Source: Pseudomonadota bacterium
GTDB taxonomy: Bacteria > Pseudomonadota > Gammaproteobacteria > Xanthomonadales > Xanthomonadaceae
Assembly: GCA_023423235.1 (NCBI GenBank)
Contig: JAFAFY010000270.1
Coordinates: forward strand, 1-5,897
Direction: 5' to 3'
DNA length: 5,897 nucleotides
The position numbers were made by a program, and so were the translations under genes. Below, piece by piece: positions 5,742-5,897 of this stretch (the first letter of the stretch is position 1; each line of letters begins with the position of its first letter). Under the pieces are notes generated by a model. The model was not told the origin of the DNA and searched no databases. It saw only the letters and a list, made by a program, of their open reading frames with translations.

Positions 5742-5897
5742 GCCTTGTCGGCGTCGGTGGTGAAACTCTCGCCGCAGCCGCACTCGGCGGCCGCATTGGG
5801 GTTGCGGAACACGAACTCCTGGTTCAGCCCCTTCTGCGCGAAATCGATCTCGGTGCCGTCGACCATCGGCTGGCTCTGTGCGTCCACGTAGATGCGC
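5735..5897 (-). CDS. A-type iron-sulfur carrier, IscA/SufA group (C-terminal 53 residues only)
   Basis: A-type carriers hold and hand iron-sulfur clusters to target apoproteins in the cytoplasm. The visible 53 residues include VDGTEIDF, the stretch GLNQEFVFRNPNA and ECGCGESF at fragment residues 38-45. Those two cysteines, with a third that would lie left out beyond the window edge, form the cluster-binding triad of the HesB-like fold (PF01521). The ECGCGESF ending and the GLN-F-F-NPN pattern fit IscA and SufA better than ErpA, whose ending is usually TCGCGSSF. Neighbouring isc or suf genes are not visible, so IscA cannot be told from SufA. The tail TTDADKAF is a few residues longer than the E. 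coli proteins. The gene continues past 5897; stop TGA at 5737-5735. Confidence 0.88.
   Translation of the reverse strand, partial: RIYVDAQSQPMVDGTEIDFAQKGLNQEFVFRNPNAAAECGCGESFTTDADKAF

Overview
The window is very GC-rich DNA (roughly 70% by eye). The gene content suggests a gammaproteobacterium of the Xanthomonadaceae, in the Lysobacter/Luteimonas/Xanthomonas neighbourhood. The basis is the style of the Xps-type type II secretion genes, a periplasmic DUF885 protein and an OprO/OprP-like porin. The genus is inferred from protein character, not from a database match.

Left part (1-1784, + strand): the 3' end of a type II secretion operon. The order is a gspL 3' part, a complete gspM and a complete gspN, joined by ATGA stop/start overlaps. 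The first 171 bases are not the 5' part of gspL. They are a near-identical second copy of the middle of gspM (787-957, offset 786 bp, two substitutions), joined directly to gspL just before its transmembrane segment. The simplest reading is a 786-bp tandem duplication running from inside gspL to inside gspM, with the window opening near the end of the first copy. The visible gspL would then be a headless remnant and gspM the intact downstream copy, with an intact gspL expected just left of the window. An assembly error is the main alternative.

Middle (1785-2100): a convergent intergenic region with an array of about eight 16-bp GC-rich units that can form small hairpins. It is followed by short inverted repeats between the converging gspN and porin genes.

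Right part (2101-5897, - strand): three genes read leftward. From right to left they are the 3' end of an IscA/SufA-type iron-sulfur carrier, a secreted DUF885 metallopeptidase-like protein with a GTG start and a clear signal peptide, and an outer-membrane porin of the phosphate-selective O/P family. A 400-bp gap separates the DUF885 gene from the porin start. It holds 11-bp-period direct repeats resembling an inverted Pho box, and a perfect 15-bp palindrome.

The secretion genes act as one inner-membrane assembly platform. The three minus-strand genes show no obvious shared pathway. No RNA genes, transposases, integrases or CRISPR arrays were seen. No wholly new system is evident; the gspL/gspM duplication is the most unusual structure.
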